Assembly: GCA_022559845.1 (NCBI GenBank)
Contig: CM040123.1
Location: forward strand, 296,472,642 to 296,536,641
Length of the DNA stretch: 64,000 nt
Direction of reading: 5' to 3'
From: Amorphophallus konjac
Lineage: Eukaryota > Streptophyta > Magnoliopsida > Alismatales > Araceae
A program made the translations under genes and the position numbers. Below the pieces are notes generated by a model, which saw nothing but the letters and a program-made list of their open reading frames with translations, had not been told where the DNA came from and did not search any database. Shown piece by piece: positions 23,099-33,956 of the stretch. The first letter of the stretch is position 1; every line of letters starts with the position of its first letter.

Positions 23099-25057
23099 GA
23101 TGATGGCAATACTATGAGTCATTATGATCAAATTGGCATTCACATGACATGAAGATTTATATGCACAAAGAGCATGACTCAACAATTACTCTCCCCCTTT
23201 GACAACATCAAAACTGATAGTTTGAAAGCGTATAGGAATGGGGATGCTGGTTGTGGAGGAAAGCTTGGTGATAAGTGTATGCCAGTCAAGAAAATGATTC
23301 ATCAAAATTAAAAGACAATCTGAAACATTATTCATAAAGCAAGCTTGTAGTTTTCATATTCTTCTGTAACAAGAACTCTCGTGATTGAGCTTTTATTATC
23401 TGCTTAGTTTAAGAGTAATAAAAGTAGAGTTTATCAATGAAGCTCTTTGAAGCATTTTGCATTTAGATTTAGTAGAAATAAACCAAGTCTACAAAACTAT
23501 ATCCATGTATAACTCCGTTTACCTTACTCAACCAAAATCAGTGACTCCCTTAGGAGTAACTACTGACTAGTATTGAAGTTAAACAAATGGAACATATCTG
23601 AGTTTACCTCAAGATTACAACATTATGTCTGACCTTTGATCATGTTCAGATTTCTTCTTTCTGGCTCACTAATTTTGTAGAACATTTTAGTTTAGTCCAC
23701 ACCTTTTTACATAAGGGTGCACGTTGATTAGATGCCAGCACACCTAGTTACTCAGTGAGACTAACTATTTTGTGTCATTTTGAACAGAGATAGCAATAAC
23801 ACTTCATGACTAAGTCCATTCCATTTCTTTGATGAAGGGCTTAGTTTCTCAGTGAACATATAGCCATTGCTCTGCCTTGAGTATTGATAAACAATTTGAC
23901 ATGTGCTGTCCTTTGGAGATTTTCAGACTATTCTATGTTTAAGGACAATACTCAATCAAAGTTGCACAACCAAGGTTGCTAGTGACCTTAAATTTTTAGA
24001 TCATTGGAGATTGCACAAGGACATAACATTTTGTAGGAAGTGGTTGAGGTCTATTAAATTCAAAATACAAATTGTTCCATGGAGTTTATCTTCTAAACTC
24101 TCGAAATGCATTAGGCTTAAACCAATAGATTTATTCATGGATAATCACAGAGCCTAACTAAAAGAAGATTCCTATAAATGATTTTCTTAACTTGATGAAT
24201 AAATGAATAGATTGGAAGTATTCTGAAATTCAGACAGTTCAATGATGTGGCAATTGCAATAAGTTCAACTGAGCAATAAATACAAGGTGATTTCAAGAAT
24301 GGATATTATGATGAGCACATAATGTTCCAAATACCACAAGATGTATGAACATGTGAGTCGGTAGCAAAAACATGAAGAGGATTTTCAATTGACCAAAATT
24401 AAGGATCGGTCGACTAAAAATTCTCAGGAACTGGACTGGCCAGCACTGGGAGTTTCGGTTAACCGGAATTATTTGGTCGGTCGACCGAAATTTGAAAATT
24501 TTGAAATTTTGGTTGGATATGACATAAACAAGCATCCATCAAAGATTTTCAAATAAATATCAAGATATGATATGCAAGTGGGTATCAGATGTATGCAATG
24601 ACTCCCCCTCACTAAATGCAACCTATGCATGAGAGAATGCTAATCAAAACATGAGACACTTACTCCCCCTATCTAAGTGCTCTTCAATCCAACCTTGACC
24701 ATTGGTACTTGGTGGAGGAATGACCTCACACATAGTGCATGCTTCCTGACAGGCATAGCCTGTCTTTCTACAATACACCATTTTATATACCATAGTCATG
24801 CATGAAAAGGCATTTAACTAGATGCAATACAATGCAATGTGAACTATGATCACTCAGACTTTTCAAGAGAATGCAGACTGATATTTGCATAACAAAATCA
24901 GATGTGCATAAGATTATTCATTGTAGTTCAAAAATAGTCAAACATCCCCTGAAGTTAATTGTCATCAGCATATTCATCAATTTAATAGATTATTTCAGAA
25001 AACAGGCACTTTTTAGTCATTATGCTAGAAAAAAAGTGAGAGAGTTAATCAAATAGC
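23099..25057 (-). other. Element B spacer between RNase H and 3' LTR
   Basis: It has no frame with a recognisable domain, and no env-like gene is supported. It holds spare PPT-like CTCCCCCT motifs and, at about 24404-24490, GGTCGACT, GGTTAACC and GGTCGGTCGACCGAAATT. These resemble the twinned GTCGAC repeats of the other LTRs and may be a remnant insertion. Confidence 0.6.
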
Positions 25058-25433
25058 TCAAACCTGATTTGATTGAGGTCTACATAGACCTAGCTCCATT
25101 CTTAGAGTTGAGAACCTGTCATTGCACAATGGCTTGGTGAAAATATCTACAACCTGATTTTCTGATTGGACAAAATGTGGCTCAAAGTTTTTCTTAAAAA
25201 CTTCATCTGTAAGGAAGTGATGCCTTATATCTATGTGCTTTGTCCTAGAGTGCAGGACTTGATTTTTGGCAAGATTGATAGCACTTGTGTTGTCACACAA
25301 AATCGGGGCACATCCAAGATCTACTAGGTAGTCTTGGAGTTGGTGTTTAATCCACAGCACTTGGGTGCCACAACTCTCTGCAGTAACATATTCTGCTTCT
25401 GCAGTAGAGAGGGCAACCGAGTGTTATTTCTTG
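25058..25433 (-). pseudogene. pol: Element B RNase H, C-terminal part
   Basis: The minus-strand frame reads LSTAEAEYV, then CDNTSAINLAKN, RTKHIDIRHHFLTDE and VDIFTKPL, the standard end of copia RNase H. It joins the part at 27136-27449 across solo LTR I. One stop lies just inside the broken end (near 25426). The matching region in F is intact and very similar. Confidence 0.85.
25429..25433. other. Target site duplication of solo LTR I, left copy
   Basis: TCTTG here is repeated at 27131-27135, directly flanking TG...CA ends. Confidence 0.9.
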
Positions 25434-25533
25434 TGTTGTATGAATGTTGTTTTGATGATGCCTCACTATAAGTATTTGGTCAAATTACCTAGGAACTCAT
25501 GATATGCCTTTTTGAATGACCAGGAGCGAAGAA

Positions 25534-26045
25534 GTGTCGACCTCATGCATCCCAGTGTCGACCTTAGGCCTTCGCAGAAGGAAAAGAAGCCCAAATGGCT
25601 CAAAAGAAGTGTTGACCTCACTCCATCAGGAGGTTGACCTCAGGCAAAACCAGAGAGCGTTATAAATGGGTTTTTCTAGAGTAGTGTCGACCTCATCTCT
25701 CAAAAGGTCGACCTCATGCTCCTTCCAGAAGCCATCATAAAAAGATGTTTCAAGGAAGTGTCGACCTCAGTCTCTCGAAGTGTCGACCTCTTCAAGCTTC
25801 CAAAACAAAAGTGTCGACTCCGAGTGTCGACTCCTTTTTACAAGGGTTCTACTGTGCCACAAAGTGTCGACCTCACCATCATGAAGTGTCGACCTCTCTA
25901 TCGCAAACAACAATCTGGGAAGCGGCCAGCGCAAAAAGTGTCAGCCTCACTTCTACAAGAGGTCGACCTCAGGCTCTTCCAGAAGCCGTTATAAACCAGA
26001 TTTTGTGAAGAAGTGTCAACCTCACCTCTCAGCAAGTCGACCTCA
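25534..26045 (+). repeat. Twinned GTCGACCTC tandem repeats in LTR I
   Basis: About eight units with a mean period near 70 bases each carry two copies of GTGTCGACCTC or a close variant, about 15-25 bases apart (for example starts near 25534, 25609, 25682, 25757, 25864, 25936 and 26010). They lie in U3 upstream of the TATA box. Confidence 0.85.
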
Positions 26046-26449
26046 CTGAAGGAAAATCTCCAAGACTTCTAACATATCTGTCTTTTCGAAGATAGTACAG
26101 AGGGTAGAAAAGTCTGATGTAAACCTCTGTAAACATGTTTTTTGAGGATGGGAAAAGTTTTCTAGGGTCACCCAAATGTCTCTATCACCATTAGTGTCTA
26201 GAAGATCACTTTACTCCAAATATCTAGGAGTACAATCACCTTGGAAAAAGGTCTCTCACCGACTACTCTGTCCCCTATGCCAGATAGCAAGGATTCTAAC
26301 TGAAAGGAAAAATATCCCTGGACAAAGGACGTCCTTTGTGCTAGCAGAGATTAAGGCTCTGCAGGTTTCCTTGGATAAAACCCTTTGTTTATTTCAGCTA
26401 TTCAAATTGCATTAGAAATAGAGGGAAAGAGCTTCTGCCTCTTGGAGCC

Positions 26450-26457
26450 TATAAAAT
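26450..26457 (+). promoter_or_regulatory. Putative TATA box of LTR I
   Basis: TATAAAAT within CCTATAAAATGG, in a typical plant LTR promoter position. Confidence 0.6.
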
Positions 26458-26743
26458 GGACGCCCCTCTTCACATTTCAAGCTGCTGCCTTTGCAACCAT
26501 GAGTATGGAGGAGCCCTAGACATGGAACCAGAGAGAAGAGAAAAGAGAGAAAGAGAAAGAGTTGAGAAGTATAGAGGAAAAAGAGTGCAGCCAAGCCATC
26601 CACTTCATCCTTGTGGTTCTTAATCTTCAAACATCTTGTGTGTGGGATTTGTCACCTTGTGAGCTGCAGTTGCAGCATGTGCGTGTGTGTCTTCTTGTTT
26701 TGTTCTTGTTTTTTCCTTGTGGGATTTCTTCCCCATATGCTTT

Positions 26744-26873
26744 GAGGACTTGTCCTCGTGTGTGTGTGTGTGTGTGTGTGTGTTGGGGCTAGTCCCCGTG
26801 TGTTGCTGGTTTCCAGCGTGTGTGTGTGTTTCTTTTGGCCAAAGATCTAGTGGAAGCCTCACCGTTGGTGAGG
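26744..26873 (+). promoter_or_regulatory. Hairpin string and conserved stem-loop in LTR I
   Basis: In order: GAGGAC/GTCCTC, a (GT)n run, GGGG/CCCC (26785-26797), GCTGG/CCAGC (26805-26817), then CCTCACC/GGTGAGG (26857-26873), followed by GGTGGACGTAGG and, further on, ACCACCTTAAAATC. The order matches LTR E, where GCTGG/CCAGC is GCTAC/GTAGC. Confidence 0.6.
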
Positions 26874-27087
26874 GGTGGACGTAGGTGTGCCAAGGTACAG
26901 TTGAACCACCTTAAAATCCCTGTGTTGTGATTTTCTTTCCATTTCTATCTCCTCTTCATAGGTGATTTGTTGTGCCTAGTGTCTTTCTTATCTCGTTACT
27001 CCATTATTCCTCCGCCTGACTTTGCTTATGTTAGTCGTAGCACTATCTTCCATAGCTTGATTGTTAAAATCGAAAAAATAGGTATAT

Positions 27088-27112
27088 GATCTATTCACCC
27101 CCCTTCTAGATC
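27088..27112 (+). promoter_or_regulatory. C-tract hairpin near the end of LTR I
   Basis: GATCTA and TAGATC flank TTCACCCCCCTTC, 18 bases before the LTR end. Confidence 0.6.
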
Positions 27113-27135
27113 CTCTCATACCATCCAACATCTTG

Positions 27136-28604
27136 GAGGCCCAAGAGACTAAACACCCACCTAGAAATTGGCAATAGTCACTAGTGCTCTTGCGATCCAG
27201 CTTGCATTCTGCATAGTCAGCCTCTGAATAAGCAATGAGAGAAAATTCACAAGATGTTGGATACCATAATCCCAAATCTTGAGTGCTAGCAAGGTATCTA
27301 AAGATACGCTTGACAGTAGTCAAGTGAGATTCTCTAGGACTAGCTTGAAATCTAGCAGAAAGGCAAACACTAAACTGGATGTCTGGTCTAGATGTAGTTA
27401 AATAGGGTAATGAACCAATCATATCTCTGTAGTTCTTTGCATCCACCATTTTACCTTACTCATCTACATCCAGTGATGTAGTTGTTCCCATAGGAGTTGC
27501 AATTGTTTTAAGGTTTGTCATGTCAAATCTTTTCAGCAGCTCCTTGACATATTTGGCTTGACTTATGAAGCATCCTTCATCACTATGACTGATCTACAAA
27601 CCAATAAAAAATTGAAGCTCACCCATTAGGCTCATTTCAAACTCACTAGTCATAAGATCAGCAAAATCTTCACACATTTTGGGCTTTGTAGAGGCAAACA
27701 TAATATCATCAACATAAATCTGAACTAACAAGATATCCTTACCTTGTCATTTTATGAAGAGTGTTTGGTCTACATTACATTTAGTGTACCCTTTTTCAGT
27801 GAGGAATGAGCTTAGCCTGTCATACCAAGCTGTGGGTGCTTGCTTCTAGCCATAAACAGTCCTGTCCAACTTATACACATAATCCACATGATGAGAGCAT
27901 TCAAAACAGGGGGGTTGTTCAACATAAACCTCTTCTTTTATTAGACCATTTAAAAATGCACTTTTTACATCCATTTGTTGCAATTTGATTTTATGTGCAC
28001 AAGAAAAAGCAAGTAAAATTATAATTGCTTCTAGTCTGGCTATAGGGTCAAAAGACTCTTCAAAATCAATTCCAAATTTATGATTGTAACCTTGAGTCAC
28101 TAATCTGGCTTTATTCCTTATTATTGTTTCATCTTCACTGAGTTTGTTCCTAAATACCCATTTGGTACCCATGACAGATTTTATTAAGGGTCTAGGAACA
28201 AGATGCCACACACTATTTCTTTCAAACTGGTTTAATTCATCTTGCATGAAATTTATCCAGTTTTCATCTTTTAAGGCTTCTTCAATATTCTTAGGTTCAA
28301 TTTGGGAGACAAGAGCAAGTTGTTCTAATTCTTCAACAATTCTGAAATGTGACCTTGTTCTAGGTGGATCATACAGGCTACCAATGATATTCTCTAGAGG
28401 ATGGTCTTTAAGCACTCTAATATCAGTAGGATTGTTACCTTCACCGGTAGCCATGACCCTTGTATTGCTTGATTCTTCCAGGTCGCCATTTCCTTTTGTC
28501 TCATGTGGAAGATCATCTTTTTCTTTGGAGTCAAGGAACTCCTCATCATCATCTTTCTTGGAAGATTTGTCATCATTAGTTTCATCAAATGTGACATGGG
28601 GTGA
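27136..28604 (-). pseudogene. pol: Element B reverse transcriptase and RNase H start (broken)
   Basis: The minus strand reads copia RT from WVFRNKLSEDE through KARLVTQGYNHKFGIDFEES, LQQMDVKSAFLNGLIKEEV and the catalytic YVDD (27705-27716) to RNase H (GSLPYLTTSRPDIQFSV, then DADYA-like SEADYAECKLDRKSTS). The LYGLKQAP block has a stop in place of its leucine, and further stops lie near 27750, 27597 and 27462. The frame is open only at 27846-28454 and 27136-27449. It is a dead copy of the domain that F keeps almost open. Confidence 0.88.
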
Positions 28605-29870
28605 CTATTCAACAGTTAAACTTTTGAGATTATAGACTCTATAAGCCCTGGACCTATCAGAATATCTAAGAAATATCCCTTCATCACTCTTGGGCTTAAA
28701 CTTGTCTAGATCTCTTTTATCATTATTATGAACAAAACACTTTGAACCAAATACCTTCATGTGATTGAGAGATAGCTTTTTAACTTTGAGCAACTCATAA
28801 GGAGTCATTTTAGTGAATGGCCTTACCATTGAGTGGTTGATGATGTAACAAGCAGTGTTTACCGCTTCTGCCCAAAACCTCCTTGGTAGTTACTTTTCAG
28901 TAAGCATAGTCCTAGCCAACTCTATGAGAGTTCTATTTCTCCTCTCGACCACCCCATTTTGTTTAGGGGTCATTGGTGAGGAAAATCTATGATTTATTCA
29001 TTCAGTCCTGCAAAGACTATCAAAATCAGTATTGTCGAATTCACCACCATGATCAGACAGTATGTAGGAAATCTTAAACTTACCATCTTGCTTCACCATC
29101 ATGTAGAGTGCCTGAAACTCATCAAAAGCATAATTTTTATGAACAAGAGAAAATACCCATGTGAACCTAGAGAAACCATCCACTAAAATATATCCATATC
29201 TCCTACCACTTAAGCTAGCAGTTCTTGTTGGTCCAAACAAGTCCATATGGATTAGTTCAAGTGGTTTGGATGATCAACTTTCAGTTCTACTTTTCAATGA
29301 TTTTCTGGTTTGTTTTCCTAGGGTGCATGCCTCACAGATTTTATTATTCTGTTTGAAGGAGAGTTCAGGAAAACCTTTTACCATTGAATGCTTTAAAAGT
29401 TTATGTAAGACATTGTAGCTAGCATGTCCTAGTCTACGATGCCATAAGCATGCCAGATCAGATTTTGGTGCAGCAAGATAAAGATTTAAGTGTGCTAGAT
29501 CATCTAAGTCAATCATGTACACATTGTTGACTCTCTTATCAGAAAATTTGATTTCATTTGACTTTTGTTCCAAAATTTTGCATTTAGAAGAGTCAAACAC
29601 TACTTTATGTCCTTTGTCACACAATTGACTTATGCTCAATAGATTGTACTCCAAACCTTCAACTAACAAAACATTCTCAATAGAGTTGGAGGGATTCTTA
29701 CCAACTTTACCTGAACCAATGATTTTTCCTTTATTGTTCCCTCCAAAGGTTACATGCCCGGCTTCTTTCTCCACCAAGAGACAGAATTTTGTTATGTCCC
29801 CAGTCACGTGTCTTGAACAGCCACTGTCAAGATACCATCGATTATGCACGGTTGTAAGATACTCCTGCAC
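28605..29870 (-). pseudogene. pol: Element B protease and integrase (broken)
   Basis: 29274-29870 starts near the protease motif WYLDSGCSRHVTGD and continues into the pre-integrase zinc region (HRRLGHASYN ... CEACTLGKQ). 28998-29246 has the integrase core (DLFGPTRTASLSGRRYG, SDHGGEFDN). 28605-28829 has the copia integrase tail TPYELLKVKK and FGSKCFVHNNDKRDLDKF. Stops at each junction separate the pieces. Confidence 0.87.
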
Positions 29871-29876
29871 AATGAA

Positions 29877-31263
29877 TTAAGTAACAATCTTTGGAACCCA
29901 AGGACAATTGGGTCCCAATAAACCTTTCATTTCAGCAAAGCAAGATAAAACAGACTTTGGAAGCCAAATTTTCTTCACATTTTTTATTTCCTTGCTTGAT
30001 GGAGAGTTTCTGTCTTTGATTTTAGTATTCATTTTTATTTGCTGTTCAAGAACCTTGTTACCCTTTGGTTTTTGATGGAAGTTTGAGAAGGGTTGTTTCT
30101 GGTACCTATAGTTTATCCTCGGCAGATAGAAATTATGGTGGTTCATAGGGTAATAGGTTGGGCCAGGTCTATAAGTATAAGGACTCTATGTGTATGACCT
30201 ATAGTAGGGCCAACCGTATGACTGCATCGACCTATCCACTTGACTGCGTCGACCTGTACCTTGAAAACCATAGTTATAATTGCTTCTGTTTGATGGTTGA
30301 GTCGACCTCATGTAATCTGTGCGTCGATGCATGGATGAGTTTCTACCTACTTGCATATGATGACCAGGGATGCCTTGACCCTTGCTGAGGATGGTGTTGA
30401 CCTGTACTCCCTTTCTGACCACTTCTAGCCTTGGTGTAGGCTGGCTTGGATTTAGATTTCTAGTGTTTTGGCTGGGATTTTTTAGGAGATTTTTTGGGAA
30501 TTTTAGGATTTTTCTTCACAGGTTCTCCCACCTTTTCCTTTCCTTTGTTTTGAGTAGGTTTAGAGTTGGAACTTGAAGCACCTGCTGAGGATACAAAAGT
30601 GACAGTTTCTAAACCAATTTTTTTTATTTGTAAGATTAAAATCTAAACCTTCCTTGTTGAAATTCATTTTTGTACCTACCAATGAATCTAGGTTTTCCCT
30701 GCCACCTACAAACTTTTCCAAAGATTGTTGTTTGTCATTCAATTCTTTTTGCAGGTTTTCAACATTTTCAAGAAGTTGAGAATTGACTTGTTTCATAGCT
30801 TCATATTTCTCAAAACTCAGTTTGTTGTCACTTTCATAACTTTACATTTTAAGTTTCAAATTATCCATTTCATTTCTTAAGTCTTCATTTTCAACTTCTA
30901 AGTTAGCCATTTCTTTTCTTCCATTTTCCAAATTTTCAATTTCTTTCTTTAAATCTTCATTTTCAGATTCCAGGGAGACAATTTTATCATTCATGCTATG
31001 ATCATGCACAATCGAGTTAATTTTCTTTTTCAGTGCTTTGTTTTCCTTTTTGTACATGTCATACTTATCCATTAGCTCAATATAGGCTTCTTCCAATCAC
31101 TAGCAGAAAAATGCTCAAAAGGAGAATGTACCTCAGATTCTTCATCCTCATGTGCCATGAGGCAAATATCTTCAGCTTCATCCTCTAAGGAGTTTGTTCC
31201 ATCCTCCTCTTCTTCTTCATCACTCTATGTACATACCATGGCTTTGTTCTTCTTTTTCCCTTT
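29877..31263 (-). pseudogene. gag: Element B gag tail: coiled-coil and C-terminal region (broken)
   Basis: Successive minus-strand frames (30842-31096, 30560-30796, 30186-30422, 29877-30146) are rich in Glu/Lys/Asn heptads, then FNKEGLDFNLTNKK, then a basic Tyr/Arg/Gln region. This is the long Gag tail typical of Sireviruses and aligns with F's intact tail. Codons in 30220-30310 include repeated GTCGACC words. Several stops separate the pieces. Confidence 0.8.
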
Positions 31264-32240
31264 CTATTTTATGGAACTTTTCTTCACTTTGTCGGGGCAC
31301 TCAGTTCTGATATGCCCTATTTTGTTGCAAGAATAACAAACAACTCTATCAGTTTTCTTTAAATTGTCAGGTTTAGATTTGAAAGCTTTCTTTACCTGAG
31401 ACGTCCATTTTCTGAAACCTTTACCTTCCCTTTTTAAAAACTTTCTGAACTTACGAGTGAGCATGGCCACTTCATCTTCATCTTGCTCACTGCAAGAAGT
31501 CTCACCTTCCTTGGAAGGAGCTTGAGTGCTAGGTCTAGCCTTTAAAGCCAGAGGCTTTTTCTTACTTACCTCAACCTCCATGTTCTTTAAGTTTATCTCA
31601 TAGGTCATCAGGGACTCTATGAGTTCATCCACCTTTGTTGTTGAGAGATCTTTTGACTCTTCTACAACAGTTGCCTTTGTGTGCCGGGTCGGAGTTAGTG
31701 ACCTTAGGATTTTTCTCACTATGTCTTCCTCTGAATAAGTCTTCCCTAAATCAGTTAGACTGTTAGTGAGCAGAGATAGTCGAGTATACATATCTGAAAT
31801 ATATTCTTCAAGCGTCATCCTAAATATCTCATATTAGTAATGAGTAGGTTGGCCTTAGTCTCACGTACCTGAGCTGTGCCTTCATAGATTACCTCTAATC
31901 TGTCCCACATCTCTTTAGTAGTGGTACATGTAGACACTCTTGAGAACTCCACCGGATGTAGAGAGCACTGCATTATGTGCTTGGCACCCCAGTTGACTGT
32001 AGACTTTCTTATCTGTTCATGGGTCCAAGTCTCTTCATCCTCTAGTAGCTCGTAGCGACCTTTGGTCACTTCTCGCCAGATCTCATAATCTTGTGCTCGA
32101 ATGAACACCTGCATGTGATTTTTCCAATGAGCATAGTCAGATCCAATAAAGAAAGGTGGCCTATTAACAGAATGACCCTCAGGTGTCTGACCCTTTGTTG
32201 CCATTTCACCGTTTCTCTCAAGGTCGTTGGACCCTTGCAT
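31264..32240 (-). pseudogene. gag: Element B gag, capsid and zinc knuckle (broken once)
   Basis: 31815-32240 starts MQGSNDLERNGEMATKGQ and holds the copia Gag N-domain (WKNHMQVFIRAQDYEIW ... MWDRLEVIYEGTAQV). 31264-31818 continues with DMYTRLSLLTNSL, VVEESKDLSTTKVDELIESL and the knuckle CYSCNKIGHIRTEC. A stop or shift near 31818 separates the two frames. The start lies next to the PBS. It has the full middle that A and E lack. Confidence 0.88.
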
Positions 32241-32248
32241 GAGAGATT

Positions 32249-32261
32249 GGCTCTGATACCA
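32249..32261 (-). other. Element B primer binding site
   Basis: The minus-strand TGGTATCAGAGCC directly abuts the LTR end ATCACA. Confidence 0.85.
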
Positions 32262-32281
32262 TGTGATGTGTGGTGATGGCG

Positions 32282-32308
32282 GATCTAGAGGGGAGGGGTG
32301 AATAGATC
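32282..32308 (-). promoter_or_regulatory. C-tract hairpin of B
   Basis: GATCTA/TAGATC arms flank a C-rich loop on the minus strand, about 20 bases from the LTR end. Confidence 0.6.
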
Positions 32309-32502
32309 AGCCCCCCTTTTCACTATGAACGTAACGGAATATAAAAGAAGCTAACACACAAGAAGACCCACAAGCAGTAGAAGCAATGTAAGATATGTAA
32401 ATGGCCTAAGCATGCATCTACCGCAGGAAAAACACACAAGCAAGCCACACAAAACAGGATTTTTAAGGTGGTTCGGACTTAACCCAGAGCCTTACGTCCA
32501 CC

Positions 32503-32522
32503 CCTCACTCAACCGAGTGAGG
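32503..32522 (-). promoter_or_regulatory. Conserved LTR stem-loop of B
   Basis: Arms CCTCACTC and GAGTGAGG with a 4-base loop, then on the minus strand GGGTGGACGTAAGG and ACCACCTTAAAAATCC. Confidence 0.6.
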
Positions 32523-33345
32523 CTTCCCTAGTGCAATTGCACTAAACACGCTGACACACAGCTTACGGGCATACAAGGCCAACCACAGAACAGAAGCACC
32601 TTATGTCTGTCTTCCTACAGTAGCAGGTAGGGACTGAAACCATAGACCGGAGCACCCTCCATCTGTCTTCCTACAACACCTTGTAGGGACAGTTCAAGGT
32701 AGCAATGGAAAAGGGTTCAAACTGAAAAAGAGATAACATAAAACAAAACCCAGACAGGAAATGGAATTCTCGAGCAGAATGAAAAATGGCCCTATCTGGA
32801 ATTTGGATGGCGGTCTACGCTTCTTCCAGATGGAGTGCTTCCTAGGAGAGCAGGTTCTCCTTCACAGGAAGCTGGAGCTGATGTTGTCCTTCTTCGTAGG
32901 ATGAAGAAGGCAGGTTGAAGGAGTCTGGCTTCAGACTTCAAGGTTGTAGCATGCTTTGACCTTCCCCAGCAGCTCCACCTTTCCAGTAGCTTGCTTCGAC
33001 CTACTCAAGCAGCTCCATGGGCTCCTCTCCTTCCTCTATCTTTTCTTCTTCTCCCCGTCTCAACTTCTATTCTTCGAACATGCCTCTTCTCTTCTTTCTC
33101 TCTTATCTTCTGGTAGGATGAAGAAGGGCAGGATGAAGTCTTGCTTCAGGCTTGAACGTTCTCAGCTACAAACTCCACGTTCAGCAGCAGCTTGGCCTTT
33201 TCCTTCATGAAGGCTTCTTCTCTTCGCAAGCAGCTCCACGTTCTCCTCCTCTTCTCTTTACCTGACTTCGATGCCTGCACCTTCTATGCCGCAAGCTCCC
33301 ACAGAAAATGTCTCCCACGTGCTGCCATTTTGTTCCAGACAATCT

Positions 33346-33956
33346 TGTAATATCCTAGATTTATCAGATTAAAATCGGAGAGCTTTTGGAGCGCTTTTGT
33401 GGCTCCCTTATTATGTTTTACGACCCACTCGGATTTTTCCCATGTATCACTTGCTGAACCCCGTGGAGAGTGAACCGTTGAGTTTTGAGACTCCGGGACA
33501 CTACAGGTGCGTTGTGCTCGTTTCGAGGATCGCGGAGACTATTTTTTTATATTTTTCTAGGTTTACAGAATTTCGTGCCAAAAATTGAATTTTTGGGAAA
33601 TTGCTAGTTTCTTATTTTCTTTTTTTTCTTGACCCATCCTCTCTCCTCTCTCCTCTCTCACGTGTCTCACTTCTCTCCCTTCATTCTCTCTCCTCTCTTC
33701 TCCTCTCCCCCGTGCGTGCGACAGTGGCGGAGCTGGATGAGGTGGTGACGGCGTGGAGCTGACCTGGAGCGTGGCTGCACGAGAATCGAAGCGTGGTGTA
33801 GGTGTGATCCCATTCGTGGATTTGAAGCCGGCGTGGGTTGGTCGTGTGATGTTTTCGGCATGGTTTGGCTGTTTCGGCGCGTGAGATCTTCGGCGAAGGT
33901 AGGGGGATGGATACCCTACTCTTTTCCTGCATTCCCTCGCGGTTTGGAGCCGAACG
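33346..33956 (+). repeat. Fragment G: start of a gypsy-like LTR
   Basis: TGTAATATCCTAGATTTATC is a typical plant Ty3/gypsy LTR start, and it sits exactly at the break in B's LTR. It runs to 33956, where the LTR of C begins, so C appears inserted in it; the rest would be beyond the window. It has pyrimidine-rich CTCTCCTCTC runs near 33640-33710. No gene is present. Identity rests on its start and its nesting position. Confidence 0.6.

Larger units (their letters stand above)
25434..27130 (+). mobile_element. Solo LTR I (Sirevirus-type, 1697 bases)
   Basis: It starts TGTTGTATGAATG and ends CCATCCAACA with a perfect 5-base target duplication (TCTTG). There is no internal region, so it is the product of LTR-LTR recombination. 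Plus-strand order: twinned GTCGACC repeats (25534-26045), TATA box (26450), purine-rich stretch, short hairpins among GT runs, conserved stem-loop, C-tract hairpin. Open frames inside it are low-complexity GT/CA sequence. Confidence 0.92.
21176..33345 (-). mobile_element. Element B: decayed Sirevirus-type copia retrotransposon
   Basis: On the minus strand: 5' LTR (32262-33345, cut by G), PBS, gag, protease, integrase, RT, RNase H, a 2-kb spacer, PPT and 3' LTR (21176-23084, cut by A). Solo LTR I lies in its RNase H. Many stops and frameshifts make it older than F. It is the outermost host visible for all the other elements here. Confidence 0.88.
32262..33345 (-). repeat. Element B 5' LTR, R-U5 part (cut by G)
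   Basis: The end next to the PBS is intact. The U3 part was separated when LTR G inserted after AATCT at 33345; the 3' LTR shows the missing continuation from 21950. It has the C-tract hairpin (32282-32308, arms GATCTA/TAGATC), the conserved stem-loop (32503-32522, arms CCTCACTC/GAGTGAGG), a GTGCAATTGCAC palindrome and repeated CCCTAC/GTAGG hairpins. Confidence 0.87.

Noticed and set aside
26559..26884. Frames rich in Val/Cys or Thr/His in LTR I and LTR E
   Set aside because: They are translations of GT/CA runs and hairpin linkers.
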